The notes under the pieces are model-generated. The model was not told the DNA's origin and ran no database searches. It saw only the letters and a list, made by a program, of their open reading frames with translations. A stretch of 64,000 bases of DNA, taken from assembly GCF_009765445.1 (NCBI RefSeq), contig NZ_WHOY01000031.1, forward strand, positions 4,158,849 through 4,222,848, in the 5' to 3' direction. The first letter of the stretch is position 1; each line of letters opens with the position of its first letter. Position numbers and translations under genes: made by a program. Source of the DNA: Pantoea sp. BAV 3049. Lineage in GTDB: Bacteria > Pseudomonadota > Gammaproteobacteria > Enterobacterales > Enterobacteriaceae. Positions 48,675-59,277 of the stretch are shown piece by piece.

Positions 48675-49421
48675 TTACTGCATTGCTGCCCGCACGCGGG
48701 CCAGATCTTCCGGCGTATCAACACCCACGCTCGGGATTGCTTTGGCGACATCCACGTGGATTTTCTCGCCGTACCACAGCACTCGCAGCTGCTCCAGCAG
48801 CTCAATCTGCTCCAGCGGGCTTGGCTCCCAACTAACGTAGCGACGAATAAATCCGGCACGGTAGCCGTAGATACCGATATGACGCAGGAAGTTATCGCCT
48901 ACCGTCTCACGCGAGGCAGCAAAGCGCTCACGGTCCCACGGGATAGTGGCGCGGGAGAAATAGAGAGCGTAGCCCTGCGAATCCATCACCACCTTCACCG
49001 CATTAGGATTGAAGGCTTCTTCGGCCGACTCAATCGGTACCGCCAGCGTTGCCATACCTGCGGTACTTTGAGCCAGGTTATCAGCAACCTGACGGATAAT
49101 AACCGGTGGGATCAAGGGCTCATCGCCCTGCACGTTGACGATCACCGTCTCATCGGAAAACTGATAGCGTTCAATGACTTCAGCCAGTCTTTCCGTGCCG
49201 GAATGATGATCGGGGCGGGTCATACAGACTTCACCACCGGCGGCCTCAACAGCGCGGGCCACCTCTTCATTATCGGTGGCCACGATCACTCTTTCAGCAC
49301 CCGACTCCAGCGCACGCTCCATCACGTGCACCACCATCGGCTTACCGTGAATATCTACCAGCGGTTTCCCCGGCAGCCGCGTGGAAGCAAAGCGTGCCGG
49401 GATAATGGCAACAAAACTCAT
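48675..49421 (-). CDS. kdsB: CMP-Kdo synthetase
   Basis: 3-deoxy-manno-octulosonate cytidylyltransferase, 248 residues; activates Kdo with CTP for transfer to lipid A. N-terminal nucleotide-binding signature [27 protein letters not shown], and the metal-site block [12 protein letters not shown]. Its ATG overlaps the ycaR stop (ATGA). In a run with lpxK and msbA, so lipopolysaccharide precursor synthesis and export genes are clustered. Confidence 0.98.
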   Translation of the reverse strand: MSFVAIIPARFASTRLPGKPLVDIHGKPMVVHVMERALESGAERVIVATDNEEVARAVEAAGGEVCMTRPDHHSGTERLAEVIERYQFSDETVIVNVQGDEPLIPPVIIRQVADNLAQSTAGMATLAVPIESAEEAFNPNAVKVVMDSQGYALYFSRATIPWDRERFAASRETVGDNFLRHIGIYGYRAGFIRRYVSWEPSPLEQIELLEQLRVLWYGEKIHVDVAKAIPSVGVDTPEDLARVRAAMQ

Positions 49422-49600
49422 GGGTGGATCTCTTCAAGCGTCAGCGATCGCGCTTCCGTCTCCAGCAGCACAGGAATGCCGTCGCGCACCGGATAAGCCA
49501 GCCCATCGGGTTTGCAGATCAGTTCCTGCTGGTCTTTGATGTAATACAGCTTGCCGTGGCAGACAGGGCAAGCAACGATTTCAAGTAAGCGGTGATCCAT
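49418..49600 (-). CDS. ycaR: YcaR, Trm112-like small zinc protein
   Basis: 60-residue protein of the UPF0434/Trm112 family. CPVC (Cys11, Cys14) and a later Cys in QELICKPDG suggest a small zinc ribbon. Function in bacteria not settled. AGGGAG lies 5 bases before the ATG; the stop overlaps kdsB, so the two are translationally coupled. Confidence 0.93.
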   Translation of the reverse strand: MDHRLLEIVACPVCHGKLYYIKDQQELICKPDGLAYPVRDGIPVLLETEARSLTLEEIHP

Positions 49601-49682
49601 GGTATCTCCCTTGTGGACCCGGTCAGACAGGCAGTCAGAATATCATAGCTCGGCACCGGAAGGTTACTCCGCGCTTAAGGTG

Positions 49683-50891
49683 TTACACCAGCCAGTTTTT
49701 TTGCCACCCGGCAGCCAGCTCTGGAGGCAGTTTATCCAGCACCACTGATTCGGCTCCCTGCCAACGGGCAAATCGTAAAATCGCCTGCTGTACATCATCC
49801 AGCAGCGCCTGGCTCACCTGCACATTTCGCTCCAGCCAGATCTGCCTAATCAGCAGCACCTTCTCCTTGCGCAGCATTTTTGCATCCAGCCGCCCTTTCA
49901 GCGCCCCACGATGCAGAATGGGCAAGACAAAATAACCGTACTGACGTTTTTCTTCCGGTGTGTAACACTCAAGGCGGTAATCAAAGTTAAAAAGTTCCAG
50001 CGCCCGCTTGCGATCCCAGACCACCGGATCAAAAGGCGAAAGCAATGTGGTATGAGTGGCTCGGGGGAGGGCTTCCAGCAGAGGTAACAGGGAGTGATGC
50101 AGATAACATTCTCCTAATGTTTCCACCTCGACCGGAATGACTTCGCCAGTTTCAAGCCAGCTTGCCAGCGCAGCTTTCACCGGCGCACGTTTCAGGCGGT
50201 AGTAATCCGGCAGCCAGGCGGCACGGAACAGGCCCAGGCTGGCGGCGCTGTTTTGCAGCATCTGCTGAATGGCCTCACCCTCTTCCAGCGCGTGCAGTTC
50301 ATCATTCCAGTCCGGCAACACATTCTGGCGAAGATCGTACACCCGCTGAAAATTACGCCGCTCCGTAACCATCAACTCACCGGCAGTGAATAAATTTTCC
50401 AGGTGCCGTTTATGAGGTTTCCACGCCCACCAGCCCGGTTTCTGCCCTTCAGGTGCAGCGAAATCAGCCGATCTTACCGGTCCGTTCTGCGCAATATGTT
50501 CCAGCAGTTCGGTGATCTCCTGCTGCCAGTTTTCCACCCACTCGCTATTGTATTTCCAGCCCATATACTGCGGATTGAGCATACGATGCCGCAGCAAGGG
50601 GTAGTCTTCGCTGGGAATAAAGCAGGCTTCATGCGCCCAGTATTCAAACAGGTTGCCGCCGGAAAGGGCCTGCTCAAGCCAGACCTGCGGATAGTCGCCC
50701 AGGCGGCTGAACAAGACCAGGTAAGGACTGCGCGCCACCACGTGGATAGTGTCAATCTGCAGCAGCGACATCTGGCGGATTGTGGTCAGAAGATCTTCAA
50801 AGCGGGCTTTGCGTCTGGCCGGACGCAACAGTCCCTGGGCAGCCAGGTGCAGTTGACGAGCCTGATTCAGTGTGAGCGAGGGAGAAGACAT
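49683..50891 (-). CDS. ycaQ: DNA interstrand crosslink glycosylase YcaQ
   Basis: 402-residue protein of the HTH_42/AlkX family. In E. coli YcaQ unhooks nitrogen-mustard-type interstrand crosslinks and excises alkylated purines. Tandem winged-helix fold; the catalytic Q-x-D motif is seen as Gln45-Ile-Asp47 in MSLLQIDTIHVVARSPYLVLF. Other conserved blocks are LFEYWAHEACFIP and FDPVVWDRKRALELF. Same strand as lpxK (44-base gap) but an unrelated function. Confidence 0.93.
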   Translation of the reverse strand: MSSPSLTLNQARQLHLAAQGLLRPARRKARFEDLLTTIRQMSLLQIDTIHVVARSPYLVLFSRLGDYPQVWLEQALSGGNLFEYWAHEACFIPSEDYPLLRHRMLNPQYMGWKYNSEWVENWQQEITELLEHIAQNGPVRSADFAAPEGQKPGWWAWKPHKRHLENLFTAGELMVTERRNFQRVYDLRQNVLPDWNDELHALEEGEAIQQMLQNSAASLGLFRAAWLPDYYRLKRAPVKAALASWLETGEVIPVEVETLGECYLHHSLLPLLEALPRATHTTLLSPFDPVVWDRKRALELFNFDYRLECYTPEEKRQYGYFVLPILHRGALKGRLDAKMLRKEKVLLIRQIWLERNVQVSQALLDDVQQAILRFARWQGAESVVLDKLPPELAAGWQKNWLV

Positions 50892-50935
50892 AACGCACCT
50901 TAATAAAAAGATGCATATAAGTTTAGCGCGTTTAT

Positions 50936-51931
50936 TCAGCGTGTTAGCAACTTTTTAACCTGAAGCGCGACAATCCTGTTCAGTAAGGCATCACTTTCAG
51001 CCTGCGGCAGCTGCGCATCAACCGGCAGATACCACCAGTTATCCGCAGCAAAATGCCGGGCTTTGACCGCGTCTTTTTCAGTCATCAGCAATATCTCTCC
51101 TGCGGACACCAGGGAAGCTAGCTGAGGTTGAGTATAATCCTGATGATCGGCAAACGGCACCTCTCTGACCGGCACGACCCCTTGCTGACGGAGCATGGCA
51201 AAAAAACGGGGGGGATGACCAATACCCGCCATTGCCACCACATTTTCCAGCTCGTTCAGTGGAACTGTTTCACCTGTAATGAGATTTGCCGCCAGTCCTG
51301 GCCGTAGCTGCATTGGCAGCTCGCCTGGCTGAGCATTGCCACCATTGGCGATCACTGCATCAACGCTTTTCAGACGGGAAGCACTTTCACGCATCGGCCC
51401 GGCAGGCAGCCACCATCCATTGCCGAAGCGCCGCTGACCGTCCACCACCACAATTTCAAAATCCCGCGCCAGGGCATAATGCTGCAGGCCGTCATCAGTG
51501 ATGATCACATCCACTTCACCGCCCTCCAGCAGAGCCTGAACAGCCTCTTTTCTGACCGGGGAAACCGCAACAGGGGCACCTGTACGCTGGTAAATCAGCA
51601 CCGGCTCATCACCTGCCTGCCGGGTGGAAGTCTGGTCGTTAAGGACCAGGGGATAATGATCAGCCTTGCCACCGTAACCACGGGAAACCACGCCGGGCCG
51701 CAGACCGCGCTGCTGCAATGCCTGTACCAGCCAGATTGCAACAGGCGTTTTGCCGTTGCCGCCTGCGGTGAGATTCCCCACGATAACCACCGGTACGGGT
51801 GCCCGCCAGGCCTTGCGCCAGCCCAGGGTGTAGCTGAGACGGATTAGCGTCGAAATCAGCCCGTACAGCCAACTGAGTGGCAGCAGCAGCACATATAGTG
51901 CTGAACGGCCACTCCAGAGCCTCTCAATCAT
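50936..51931 (-). CDS. lpxK: Tetraacyldisaccharide 4'-kinase
   Basis: Phosphorylates the 4' position of the lipid A disaccharide at the inner membrane. 331 residues with an N-terminal membrane helix ([19 protein letters not shown]) and a P-loop [11 protein letters not shown] (52-62), followed by SRGYGG and [22 protein letters not shown]. Start overlaps msbA stop by 4 bases (ATGA). Acts on the precursor whose mature form MsbA exports. Confidence 0.98.
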   Translation of the reverse strand: MIERLWSGRSALYVLLLPLSWLYGLISTLIRLSYTLGWRKAWRAPVPVVIVGNLTAGGNGKTPVAIWLVQALQQRGLRPGVVSRGYGGKADHYPLVLNDQTSTRQAGDEPVLIYQRTGAPVAVSPVRKEAVQALLEGGEVDVIITDDGLQHYALARDFEIVVVDGQRRFGNGWWLPAGPMRESASRLKSVDAVIANGGNAQPGELPMQLRPGLAANLITGETVPLNELENVVAMAGIGHPPRFFAMLRQQGVVPVREVPFADHQDYTQPQLASLVSAGEILLMTEKDAVKARHFAADNWWYLPVDAQLPQAESDALLNRIVALQVKKLLTR

Positions 51932-53676
51932 TGGCCGAACTGCATTTTGTGCAACTGAGCATAAACCCCTCTTTGCTCCAGCAGGTCAGTATGGCTGCCG
52001 CGCTCAACAATATGACCGTCCTCTACCACCACAATCTCATCGGCTTTTTCAATAGTGGAAAGACGGTGCGCGATAACCAGCGAAGTGCGGTTTTTCTGCA
52101 GTTCATCCAGCGCCGCCTGAATAGCACGCTCTGATTCGGTATCCAGCGCTGAAGTCGCTTCATCCAGAATCAGGATCGGACAGTCGCGCAGCAAGGCGCG
52201 GGCAATGGCAATACGCTGGCGCTGACCGCCGGAAAGCAGCACGCCATTCTCGCCAATGACCGTGTCCAGACCTTTATCCATCTTATTGATGAAGTCCATG
52301 GCATGCGCCATCACTGCGGCTTTCTCAATATCCTCGCGCGTGTACTTTTCGCTTCGTGCATAGGCGATATTGTTGGCAACCGTATCGTTGAACAGGTGAA
52401 CATTCTGCGAGACCAGTGCGACCTGATTACGCAGCGAGCTGAGGGTATATTCCCGCAAATCGTGACCGTCCATCAGGATCTCACCCTGCTGGATATCGTA
52501 AAAACGGGTCATCAGGCTGGCTATGGTGGATTTACCAGAGCCGGAGCGTCCCACCAGCGCCAGCGTTTTCCCTTCAGGGATCGACAGAGTGATGTTATGC
52601 AACGCCGGTGTTTCACGGCCCGGATAGGTAAAGGTGACGTTACGGAATTCCACATCGCCTTTAGCACGCTCAATGGTGCGGGTGCCGGTATCGGTTTCCT
52701 GCTCACTGTCCAGAATCGAGAACAGCGTCTGGCAAGCTGCCATCCCGCGCTGGAACTGGGCGTTAACGTTGGTCAGCGATTTCAGCGGACGCATCAGCGC
52801 GATCATTGAGGAGAAGACCACGGTAATGGTACCGGCAGTCAGCGTTTCCATCACGCTCGGGAAGCTTGCAGCATAGAGCACGAAGGCCAGTGCCAGAGAA
52901 GCGATCAGCTGGATAATCGGGTCAGAGATAGAAGAAGCAGAAACCAGCTTCATCCCCTGCTGACGCATGCGGTTGCTCACGCGGTTAAAGCGCTCGCTCT
53001 CGATTTCCTGACCACCGAAAATCAGCACTTCTTTGTGCCCTTTCAGCATCTGCTCAGCGCTGGTGGTGACCTGCCCCATGGTGTTCTGCATGGTTTTGCT
53101 GATATTACGGAAACGTTTGGAAACCGTGCGAATAGCAAAAGAGACGATCGGTGCCAGCAAGATCAGGATCAGCGACAGCTGCCAGCTATAGTAGAACATC
53201 ATGATAAACAGGCCGATGATCGACGCACCTTCACGAACCACGGTCACCAGCGCGCTGGAAGAGGAGGACGCAACCTGCTCGGAGTCATAGGTGATACGGG
53301 ACAACAGGGTCCCGGTTGACTGCTGGTCGAAAAAGGCGACCGGCATCCCCATCATATGGCTGAACAGGCGGCGACGCATCGACATCACCACGTTACCCGA
53401 CACCCAGGAGATGCAGTAGCTGGAAATATAGCTGGTCACACCACGAATCAACATCAAACCGATAACGGCCAGTGGCATCCAGATCAGAACCGAAGAGTTC
53501 GCCTTACCGAAACCGTCATCCAGTAACGGTTTCAGCAGTGACAGCATTAGTGTATCGCCCGCCGCATTAAGTACCAGCGCTACCGCAGCCACAATCAACC
53601 CCGTTCTGAAAGGTTTGATCATTGGCCAGAGGCGACGGAATGTCTGCCAGGTGGAGAGATCTTTATCCTGATGCAT
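51928..53676 (-). CDS. msbA: Lipid A export ATP-binding/permease protein MsbA
   Basis: 582-residue half-transporter that flips core-lipid A across the inner membrane; works as a homodimer. Six-helix membrane domain (~20-330), then ATPase with Walker [10 protein letters not shown] (around 376-384), signature [16 protein letters not shown], Walker [13 protein letters not shown], and H-loop [10 protein letters not shown]. coli length. Ribosome binding site is weak. 34 bases after comEC, coupled to lpxK downstream. Confidence 0.98.
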   Translation of the reverse strand: MHQDKDLSTWQTFRRLWPMIKPFRTGLIVAAVALVLNAAGDTLMLSLLKPLLDDGFGKANSSVLIWMPLAVIGLMLIRGVTSYISSYCISWVSGNVVMSMRRRLFSHMMGMPVAFFDQQSTGTLLSRITYDSEQVASSSSSALVTVVREGASIIGLFIMMFYYSWQLSLILILLAPIVSFAIRTVSKRFRNISKTMQNTMGQVTTSAEQMLKGHKEVLIFGGQEIESERFNRVSNRMRQQGMKLVSASSISDPIIQLIASLALAFVLYAASFPSVMETLTAGTITVVFSSMIALMRPLKSLTNVNAQFQRGMAACQTLFSILDSEQETDTGTRTIERAKGDVEFRNVTFTYPGRETPALHNITLSIPEGKTLALVGRSGSGKSTIASLMTRFYDIQQGEILMDGHDLREYTLSSLRNQVALVSQNVHLFNDTVANNIAYARSEKYTREDIEKAAVMAHAMDFINKMDKGLDTVIGENGVLLSGGQRQRIAIARALLRDCPILILDEATSALDTESERAIQAALDELQKNRTSLVIAHRLSTIEKADEIVVVEDGHIVERGSHTDLLEQRGVYAQLHKMQFGQ

Positions 53677-53710
53677 TATTTAACCAGTTCAATTGAAATA
53701 GCCGCTCATT

Positions 53711-55969
53711 CTACCTGGAATAACGTGGTACGCCAAACCACTGATGGTACCAACGGGGTAATATTTGTTCTCTTAACCCTGAAACCATCCAGTAATCGTT
53801 GAAAAATTGTACGCTGATCTGTCCGTTTACCGCCGTGTCATACCAGCGATACTGGTTCTCCGCATAGCGCCTGATAACACGTTCTGCGGGCAGTTTCCAC
53901 GCGCTGTATCGGGCAGCAGAGGCCAGTGCTACCCGCCCGGCCACTGCCCTGAGCAAGGGCGGTGAAGAGGACGTTCCGCTGCCATGATGGGGAACCTGTA
54001 AGATATCTGCCCGGAGCCGATCGCGATAAATACTGACCATTTTCAGCTCCGCCGGTGCTTCAATGTCCCCTGTCAGCAACACGCGCCATTTACCATCACT
54101 AACGGCAATCACACAGGACTGATTGTTGCCAGACTGCGCTTCACGCTTTAGCGGCCACAGCACCTGAAAATTTAACGATTGCCATTGCCAGCCCACCCCT
54201 TTATGGCACGGCAAATGCCCCGACCTGCCCGTATCACTGCGCAGGGCCGCTTGTGGGAATACTTTGAGCAGACTTTCCAGCCCGCCGGAATGGTCCAGAT
54301 GATCGTGACTGAGGATGATTTGCTCAACATCCATTCCCTGCCATTTCAGCCACGGCAGGATCTGGCTGGTTGCTGCGTCTCCGCCATCCCAGCGGTTTCC
54401 GGTGTCGTAGATGATCGCGCTATTGTGCCGCGATATCACCACCGCCAGACCATGCCCGACGTCCAGCATATCCAGCCGCCAGTCAGGCACTTTCACGTTC
54501 ATTCGCCACAGCAGCAGCGACAGGCACAGGCTGAGTGCCGTGACCGGTGAGCTCCGCCACCAGCAGAAACGCCAGACCACCACCGCCATCCAGGCCAGCA
54601 GGCTCAGCCATAAAATCTTAGAGTTCACCGTAACCCAGCCAGCCGGTAATGCCCGGAGCGGAATGAAGACCAGCTCGAGAGTCCGGTCAGCCATCCACCA
54701 CAGGAGTTCACTGACGGATGGGATCATATTGGTTACCGTCGCGCAGAGGATTAGCGGTACCGTCAGTAAAGTGATAACCGGGATCGCCCAGAGGTTCGCA
54801 ACCAAAGCACTCAGGCTGATGCCGTGAAAAATCAGCATCTGCAACGGCATCAGCAGCAGGAACATCCCCAGTTGCAAATGCAACAGTTGCACCACCAGCC
54901 AGCGTTTCTTACCCACAAACCGCCGCGACAGAGGAAACCAGTGATACCAGAACAGCAGCCCGGCTACCGCCATTGCCGACAGCCACAGACTCTCTGACAG
55001 TACACTCAGCGGATCAAAAAGCAAAATACAGCCTATACAGACTCTCCATACCTGCCAACTGCTGCAACATTTACCACGCAGTCGCAGCACACTCCACACG
55101 CCAAGAGCCAGCATGGCCCTCGCGGCAGGTGGATTCCCGCCTGAAAGCCAGGTATAAGCCATGGCGACCAGCAGGCTGAATAACAGTGGAAAACGGTATC
55201 CAATCCGGTGAGCGGGCAAGGCTATCTGGATCCCACGGGCAATCAGCCAGCCCAGACTGGCGGCCAGACTGATATGCATTCCGGAGATTGCCATCAGGTG
55301 TGCCGTGCCGGTCTCCCTTAGTAACTGATTCATTTCCCGACTGACGTCACCACGTTCGCCAAATGCCAGCGCAGTAATCATTGCCTGCCATGGCAGCTCA
55401 CCATAACGCTGCTGACTGCTGCGAATAACCTGCTGACGCCAGTTACAGCCAGTTCCAACTGGTTGCAGGGACAGAATCTTGCCCGTCAGTGGCGTACTGT
55501 TGGCTATTGCATACCTCTGTGAATCAAAACTGCCTTCGTTGAGCCGGGCATGCACCGCTCTCAGCCTGAGTTTCATCTGCCAGAGCTGGCCAGCACAGAG
55601 TGGCTGCTCGTGTTGCGGAAAGCTGACCGTGGCATAAATCGGCGGGAAGATTTGCCTGTCCGCGATACTGAGGATCCTGAGTTTGACCCGACCCGGCTGA
55701 AGCTGTTCAATCCTGACCATCGCCTCCTGTGGCCTCGACGTCAGAAACTCAACATGTTGCAGTAAGGTCCGCGCGGGCGAAATGGCCCACAGAAAGAGCA
55801 GTATTAAAATCGCTCCTTCCTTCAGCATCCGGCAGCGACTGCTGCTCAGGGAAACGGCAATAATGATCCAGAGCAGGTCATATTTCGCTTCCGGCAAGCG
55901 GGGAAGAAAGCAAAGGGGAAGCGTCGCGGCGATTATCCACATCGCCAGGCGGCTCAGGCTGTAAGGCAT
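53711..55969 (-). CDS. ycaI: ComEC/Rec2 family DNA uptake channel protein
   Basis: 752-residue polytopic membrane protein: N-terminal membrane region with an OB-like periplasmic segment, central Competence domain (GTAHLMAISGMHISLAASLGWL), and C-terminal metallo-beta-lactamase domain (LDVGHGLAVVISRHNSAIIYDTG, LSHDHLDHSGG, LTGDIEAPAE, VPHHGSGTSSS). In competent bacteria ComEC passes single-stranded DNA across the inner membrane; E. coli YcaI is needed for growth on DNA as a nutrient in some reports. I use the ATG at 55969 with AGGAG about 8 bases upstream; the GTG at 55978 overlaps that site. Intact, with all domains present. TfoX is encoded at 5905-6540. Confidence 0.93.
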   Translation of the reverse strand: MPYSLSRLAMWIIAATLPLCFLPRLPEAKYDLLWIIIAVSLSSSRCRMLKEGAILILLFLWAISPARTLLQHVEFLTSRPQEAMVRIEQLQPGRVKLRILSIADRQIFPPIYATVSFPQHEQPLCAGQLWQMKLRLRAVHARLNEGSFDSQRYAIANSTPLTGKILSLQPVGTGCNWRQQVIRSSQQRYGELPWQAMITALAFGERGDVSREMNQLLRETGTAHLMAISGMHISLAASLGWLIARGIQIALPAHRIGYRFPLLFSLLVAMAYTWLSGGNPPAARAMLALGVWSVLRLRGKCCSSWQVWRVCIGCILLFDPLSVLSESLWLSAMAVAGLLFWYHWFPLSRRFVGKKRWLVVQLLHLQLGMFLLLMPLQMLIFHGISLSALVANLWAIPVITLLTVPLILCATVTNMIPSVSELLWWMADRTLELVFIPLRALPAGWVTVNSKILWLSLLAWMAVVVWRFCWWRSSPVTALSLCLSLLLWRMNVKVPDWRLDMLDVGHGLAVVISRHNSAIIYDTGNRWDGGDAATSQILPWLKWQGMDVEQIILSHDHLDHSGGLESLLKVFPQAALRSDTGRSGHLPCHKGVGWQWQSLNFQVLWPLKREAQSGNNQSCVIAVSDGKWRVLLTGDIEAPAELKMVSIYRDRLRADILQVPHHGSGTSSSPPLLRAVAGRVALASAARYSAWKLPAERVIRRYAENQYRWYDTAVNGQISVQFFNDYWMVSGLREQILPRWYHQWFGVPRYSR

Positions 55970-56180
55970 CGCTGGCACTCCTGTTAACCATCAACCGGAG
56001 TGTGTCGCCGTGAGCGGAGCAATGCAGCCTGCTAATTGACCAGGCCAGAGCAGGGTCACACGAAAGTTATTCTGGTTGCCGGGTTCGGACAAAATTTTGC
56101 GGGCAAGCTTCCGGAACAAACATCAGCATCGGATTCTGCAGTATCCACTTACGTTCTCTGTCCTGCCCTGAAATTAAGGC

Positions 56181-56209
56181 AAAAAAAAACGACACCTGAG
56201 TGTCGTTTT
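56181..56209 (-). terminator. Terminator after ihfB
   Basis: AAAACGACAC (56186-56195) and GTGTCGTTTT (56200-56209), 4-base loop. On the minus strand the stem runs into nine T (opposite 56181-56189). The remaining bases up to comEC (55970-56180) must hold the comEC promoter; I see nothing definite there. Confidence 0.92.
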
Positions 56210-56229
56210 ATTGCTGCAATGCGTAAGCC

Positions 56230-56514
56230 TTAGCCGTAGATATTTGCGCGATCGCGCAGCTCTTTGCCTGGCTTGAAGTGTGGAACGTATTTACCTTCCA
56301 ACTCCACTTTATCGCCCGTTTTCGGGTTACGGCCAGTACGAGGTGCACGATAGTGCAAAGAAAAACTGCCGAAACCCCGGATTTCAATGCGTTCGCCCTG
56401 CGCCAAAGTGGTCGCCATGTGCTCAAGCATTTCTTTTACCGCATCCTCAACGACTTTCGCCGGAATATGAGAGTGCTGGCCAGCAAGTCTTTCAATCAGT
56501 TCTGACTTGGTCAT
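56230..56514 (-). CDS. ihfB: Integration host factor subunit beta
   Basis: 94-residue DNA-bending protein of the HU/IHF family. Helical dimerisation half ([20 protein letters not shown]...) and beta-arm with GRNPKTG, where Pro64 intercalates into DNA; GFGSFSL is the family turn. Pairs with IhfA (encoded elsewhere). GGAGG 4 bases before the ATG. Downstream of rpsA on the same strand, with a GC-rich hairpin between them. Confidence 0.98.
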   Translation of the reverse strand: MTKSELIERLAGQHSHIPAKVVEDAVKEMLEHMATTLAQGERIEIRGFGSFSLHYRAPRTGRNPKTGDKVELEGKYVPHFKPGKELRDRANIYG

Positions 56515-56566
56515 AAATCCTCCGGTTAATCCCTACAGGAAAAAGCTCTGACAGTAACGGCTATTT

Positions 56567-56588
56567 CAGGGCGGCGATTGCCGCCCTG
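56567..56588 (-). repeat. rpsA-ihfB intercistronic hairpin
   Basis: CAGGGCGGC (56567-56575) and GCCGCCCTG (56580-56588): perfect 9-pair stem with a 4-base loop, 12 bases after the rpsA stop. No T run follows, so it may serve as an RNA 3'-end stabiliser or partial block rather than a full terminator. Confidence 0.75.
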
Positions 56589-56600
56589 TTGCAAGCGCAA

Positions 56601-58274
56601 TTACTCGCCTTTAGCTGCTTTAAATGCTTCAGCCATGGCGTTAGAGAAGTTACCTTCTTCCTGTTTAGCGTTCACAGTATTGATGGCTTCTTTCTCGTCT
56701 GCCTGGTCTTTAGCACGTACAGACAGGCTGACAACGCGGTTTTTACGGTCAACGCCGGTGAATTTAGCTTCAACATCGTCGCCAACATTCAGAACCAGAG
56801 TTGCGTCTTCTACGCGGTCAACAGAGGCTTCTGAAGCGCGCAGGTAACCTTCAACGCCATCAGCCAGTTCAACTGTAGCACCTTTAGCGTCAACAGCAGT
56901 TACTTTACCGTTAACAATAGCACCTTTCTTGTTCAGAGAGATGTAGTTGTTGAACGGATCTTCTGCCAGCTGCTTAACGCCCAGAGAGATGCGCTCGCGC
57001 TCTGCGTCAACCTGCAGAACCACAGCGGCGATTTCGTCGCCTTTCTTGTATTCACGAACTGCTTCTTCTCCAGTAGCGTTCCAGGAGATGTCAGACAGGT
57101 GAACCAGGCCGTCGATGCCGCCGTCCAGGCCGATGAAGATACCGAAGTCAGTAATAGACTTGATTTTACCTTCAACGCGGTCGCCCTTGTTGTGGGTTTC
57201 TGCGAACTGCTGCCATGGGTTAGATTTGCACTGCTTCAGACCCAGGGAGATACGACGACGTTCTTCATCGATATCCAGAACCATAACTTCAACAACATCG
57301 CCAACGTTAACAACTTTGGACGGATGGATGTTTTTGTTGGTCCAATCCATTTCTGAAACGTGCACCAGGCCTTCAACGCCTTCTTCGATTTCAACGAAGC
57401 AGCCGTAGTCGGTCAGGTTGGTCACGCGACCAGTCAGTTTGGTGCCTTCTGGGTAACGCTTAGCGATAGCGACCCATGGATCTTCGCCCAGCTGTTTCAG
57501 ACCCAGAGAAACACGGGTACGTTCGCGGTCGAACTTCAGCACTTTAACAGTGATTTCGTCGCCAACGTTGACAATTTCGCTTGGATGCTTAACGCGCTTC
57601 CATGCCATGTCAGTGATGTGCAGCAGGCCGTCAACGCCGCCCAGATCAACGAATGCACCGTAGTCAGTGAGGTTCTTAACGATACCTTTAACTTCCATGC
57701 CTTCCTGCAGGTTTTCCAGCAGCTGATCGCGCTCTGCGCTGTTTTCGGATTCGATAACCGCACGACGTGAAACCACCACGTTGTTACGTTTCTGATCCAG
57801 CTTGATTACTTTGAATTCAAGCTCTTTGCCTTCCAGGTGCAGGGTGTCACGCACCGGACGCACATCAACCAGGGAACCTGGCAGGAACGCACGAATACCG
57901 TTCAGCTCAACAGTGAAGCCGCCCTTGACTTTGCCGTTAATAACACCGGTAACAGTTTCAGCATCTTCGTAAGCTTTTTCCAGCGTGATCCAAGCTTCGT
58001 GACGTTTAGCTTTCTCACGGGACAGCAGAGTTTCACCGAAGCCGTCTTCTACTGCGTCAAGCGCTACGTCAACTTCGTCGCCTACCTGGATTTCCAGTTC
58101 GCCAGCTGCGTTCTTGAACTGCTCTGCAGGAATTGCAGACTCAGATTTCAGACCCGCATCAACCAGAACGATGTCTTTGTCAATAGAGACAACAACACCA
58201 CGAACGATGGAACCCGGGCGGGTTTCGATTTCTTTCAGGGACTCTTCAAAGAGTTGAGCAAAAGATTCAGTCAT
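56601..58274 (-). CDS. rpsA: 30S ribosomal protein S1
   Basis: 557 residues with six S1 (OB-fold) repeats; the first two bind the ribosome and the last four bind mRNA. Repeat cores are seen as [53 protein letters not shown] and the C-terminal [10 protein letters not shown]. Start 58274 ([22 protein letters not shown]) is fixed by family; codons further upstream are leader. The initiation region lacks a strong ribosome binding site, with only GAAG at 58298-58295, as in E. coli, where S1 represses its own translation. Confidence 0.98.
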   Translation of the reverse strand: MTESFAQLFEESLKEIETRPGSIVRGVVVSIDKDIVLVDAGLKSESAIPAEQFKNAAGELEIQVGDEVDVALDAVEDGFGETLLSREKAKRHEAWITLEKAYEDAETVTGVINGKVKGGFTVELNGIRAFLPGSLVDVRPVRDTLHLEGKELEFKVIKLDQKRNNVVVSRRAVIESENSAERDQLLENLQEGMEVKGIVKNLTDYGAFVDLGGVDGLLHITDMAWKRVKHPSEIVNVGDEITVKVLKFDRERTRVSLGLKQLGEDPWVAIAKRYPEGTKLTGRVTNLTDYGCFVEIEEGVEGLVHVSEMDWTNKNIHPSKVVNVGDVVEVMVLDIDEERRRISLGLKQCKSNPWQQFAETHNKGDRVEGKIKSITDFGIFIGLDGGIDGLVHLSDISWNATGEEAVREYKKGDEIAAVVLQVDAERERISLGVKQLAEDPFNNYISLNKKGAIVNGKVTAVDAKGATVELADGVEGYLRASEASVDRVEDATLVLNVGDDVEAKFTGVDRKNRVVSLSVRAKDQADEKEAINTVNAKQEEGNFSNAMAEAFKAAKGE

Positions 58275-58320
58275 ATTGATAATCTTATGATTCTTCAATT
58301 TAACGTCCACCTGACATCCT
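58275..58320 (-). promoter_or_regulatory. rpsA translation initiation region
   Basis: AT-rich leader with a GAAG in place of a standard ribosome binding site about 20 bases before ATG, followed by ATAAGATTATCAAT. This resembles the E. coli rpsA leader, whose folding and S1 binding give autogenous control. The conclusion that S1 autoregulates here rests on that similarity. Confidence 0.5.
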
Positions 58321-58380
58321 GACGGGTGGGGTTGTTTCACATGCCCCATGACATCCATATCAAAGGGTTAAAAAAATCGG

Positions 58381-59070
58381 TTACTGCTGCGGCAAGGACA
58401 ATTTTTCACGCGCATATTTAAGAGAAGTTTCAATCACTTGCTCTATTGACATGCTGGTTGAATCCAGCACCAGCGCATCACTTGCCGGTCTTAGCGGCGC
58501 AATGGCGCGATTACGATCGCGGTCATCACGCTCCTTTATCTCAGATAAAAGGCGCTCAAAGTTAACACTAAAGCCCTTCTCCTGCAACTGTAGCATACGG
58601 CGGTGAGCACGCTCTTCTGAACTGGCGTCCAGGAAGATTTTGACCGGTGCGTCAGGGAAAACCACCGTGCCCATATCCCGTCCATCAGCAATCAGACCGG
58701 GCAGCTCGCGGAAGGCTCGCTGGCGACGAAGCAGCGCCTCACGCACCCGGGGGAATGCTGCCACTTTGGACGCCGTATTACTGACATCCTGGGTGCGGAT
58801 TTCACCGGATACATCTTCTCCCTCGAGAATCACTTCCATCTCACCATTGGTTGAGACAAAGCGAACGTCCAGGTGTGCTGCAATAGGGACCAGAGCCTCT
58901 TCAGACGAGATATCCACCTGGTGGTGCAAAGCGGCCAGTGCCAGCACGCGATAGATTGCGCCTGAATCCAGCAGATGCCAATGCAACGCCTCGGCCATTG
59001 CTTTACACAAGGTCCCTTTACCTGCACCGCTGGGGCCATCAATGGTGATCACCGGGGCTAAAGCCGTCAT
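58381..59070 (-). CDS. cmk: Cytidylate kinase
   Basis: 229-residue (d)CMP kinase of nucleotide salvage. P-loop GPSGAGKGT (12-20), CMP-binding [14 protein letters not shown], the inserted CMP-binding domain typical of bacterial enzymes, and LID motif with [11 protein letters not shown] and ERDDRDRNR. Start 59070 is preceded by AGGAG; upstream in-frame codons are not conserved. Directly upstream of rpsA, as in E. coli, where part of rpsA transcription comes from within or before cmk. Confidence 0.97.
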   Translation of the reverse strand: MTALAPVITIDGPSGAGKGTLCKAMAEALHWHLLDSGAIYRVLALAALHHQVDISSEEALVPIAAHLDVRFVSTNGEMEVILEGEDVSGEIRTQDVSNTASKVAAFPRVREALLRRQRAFRELPGLIADGRDMGTVVFPDAPVKIFLDASSEERAHRRMLQLQEKGFSVNFERLLSEIKERDDRDRNRAIAPLRPASDALVLDSTSMSIEQVIETSLKYAREKLSLPQQ

Positions 59071-59246
59071 CTCATTCTCCTGTCGGTGGGATGTCTGTTT
59101 AACCTGCTCAGACAAATATCGACGCGCATTATACGCTGCAACAGCCCAGATCGTTACCCCATAAGCATAGACGCACTCAAATTAATCAGCCTTTTCGGAC
59201 CAATTTCAGGGCGAATTCCTGCGCAGGGCGTGATTTAGTTCGCACC

Positions 59247-59267
59247 CCGCTGCACAACGTGCAGCGG
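59247..59267. repeat. Perfect inverted repeat between aroA and cmk
   Basis: CCGCTGCAC (59247-59255), loop AAC, GTGCAGCGG (59259-59267), 10 bases after the aroA stop codon on the minus strand. The stem is strong but no T run follows on either strand, so it is not a standard intrinsic terminator. It could protect the serC-aroA mRNA 3' end or bind a protein. Confidence 0.8.
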
Positions 59268-59277
59268 ATTTACAGAT

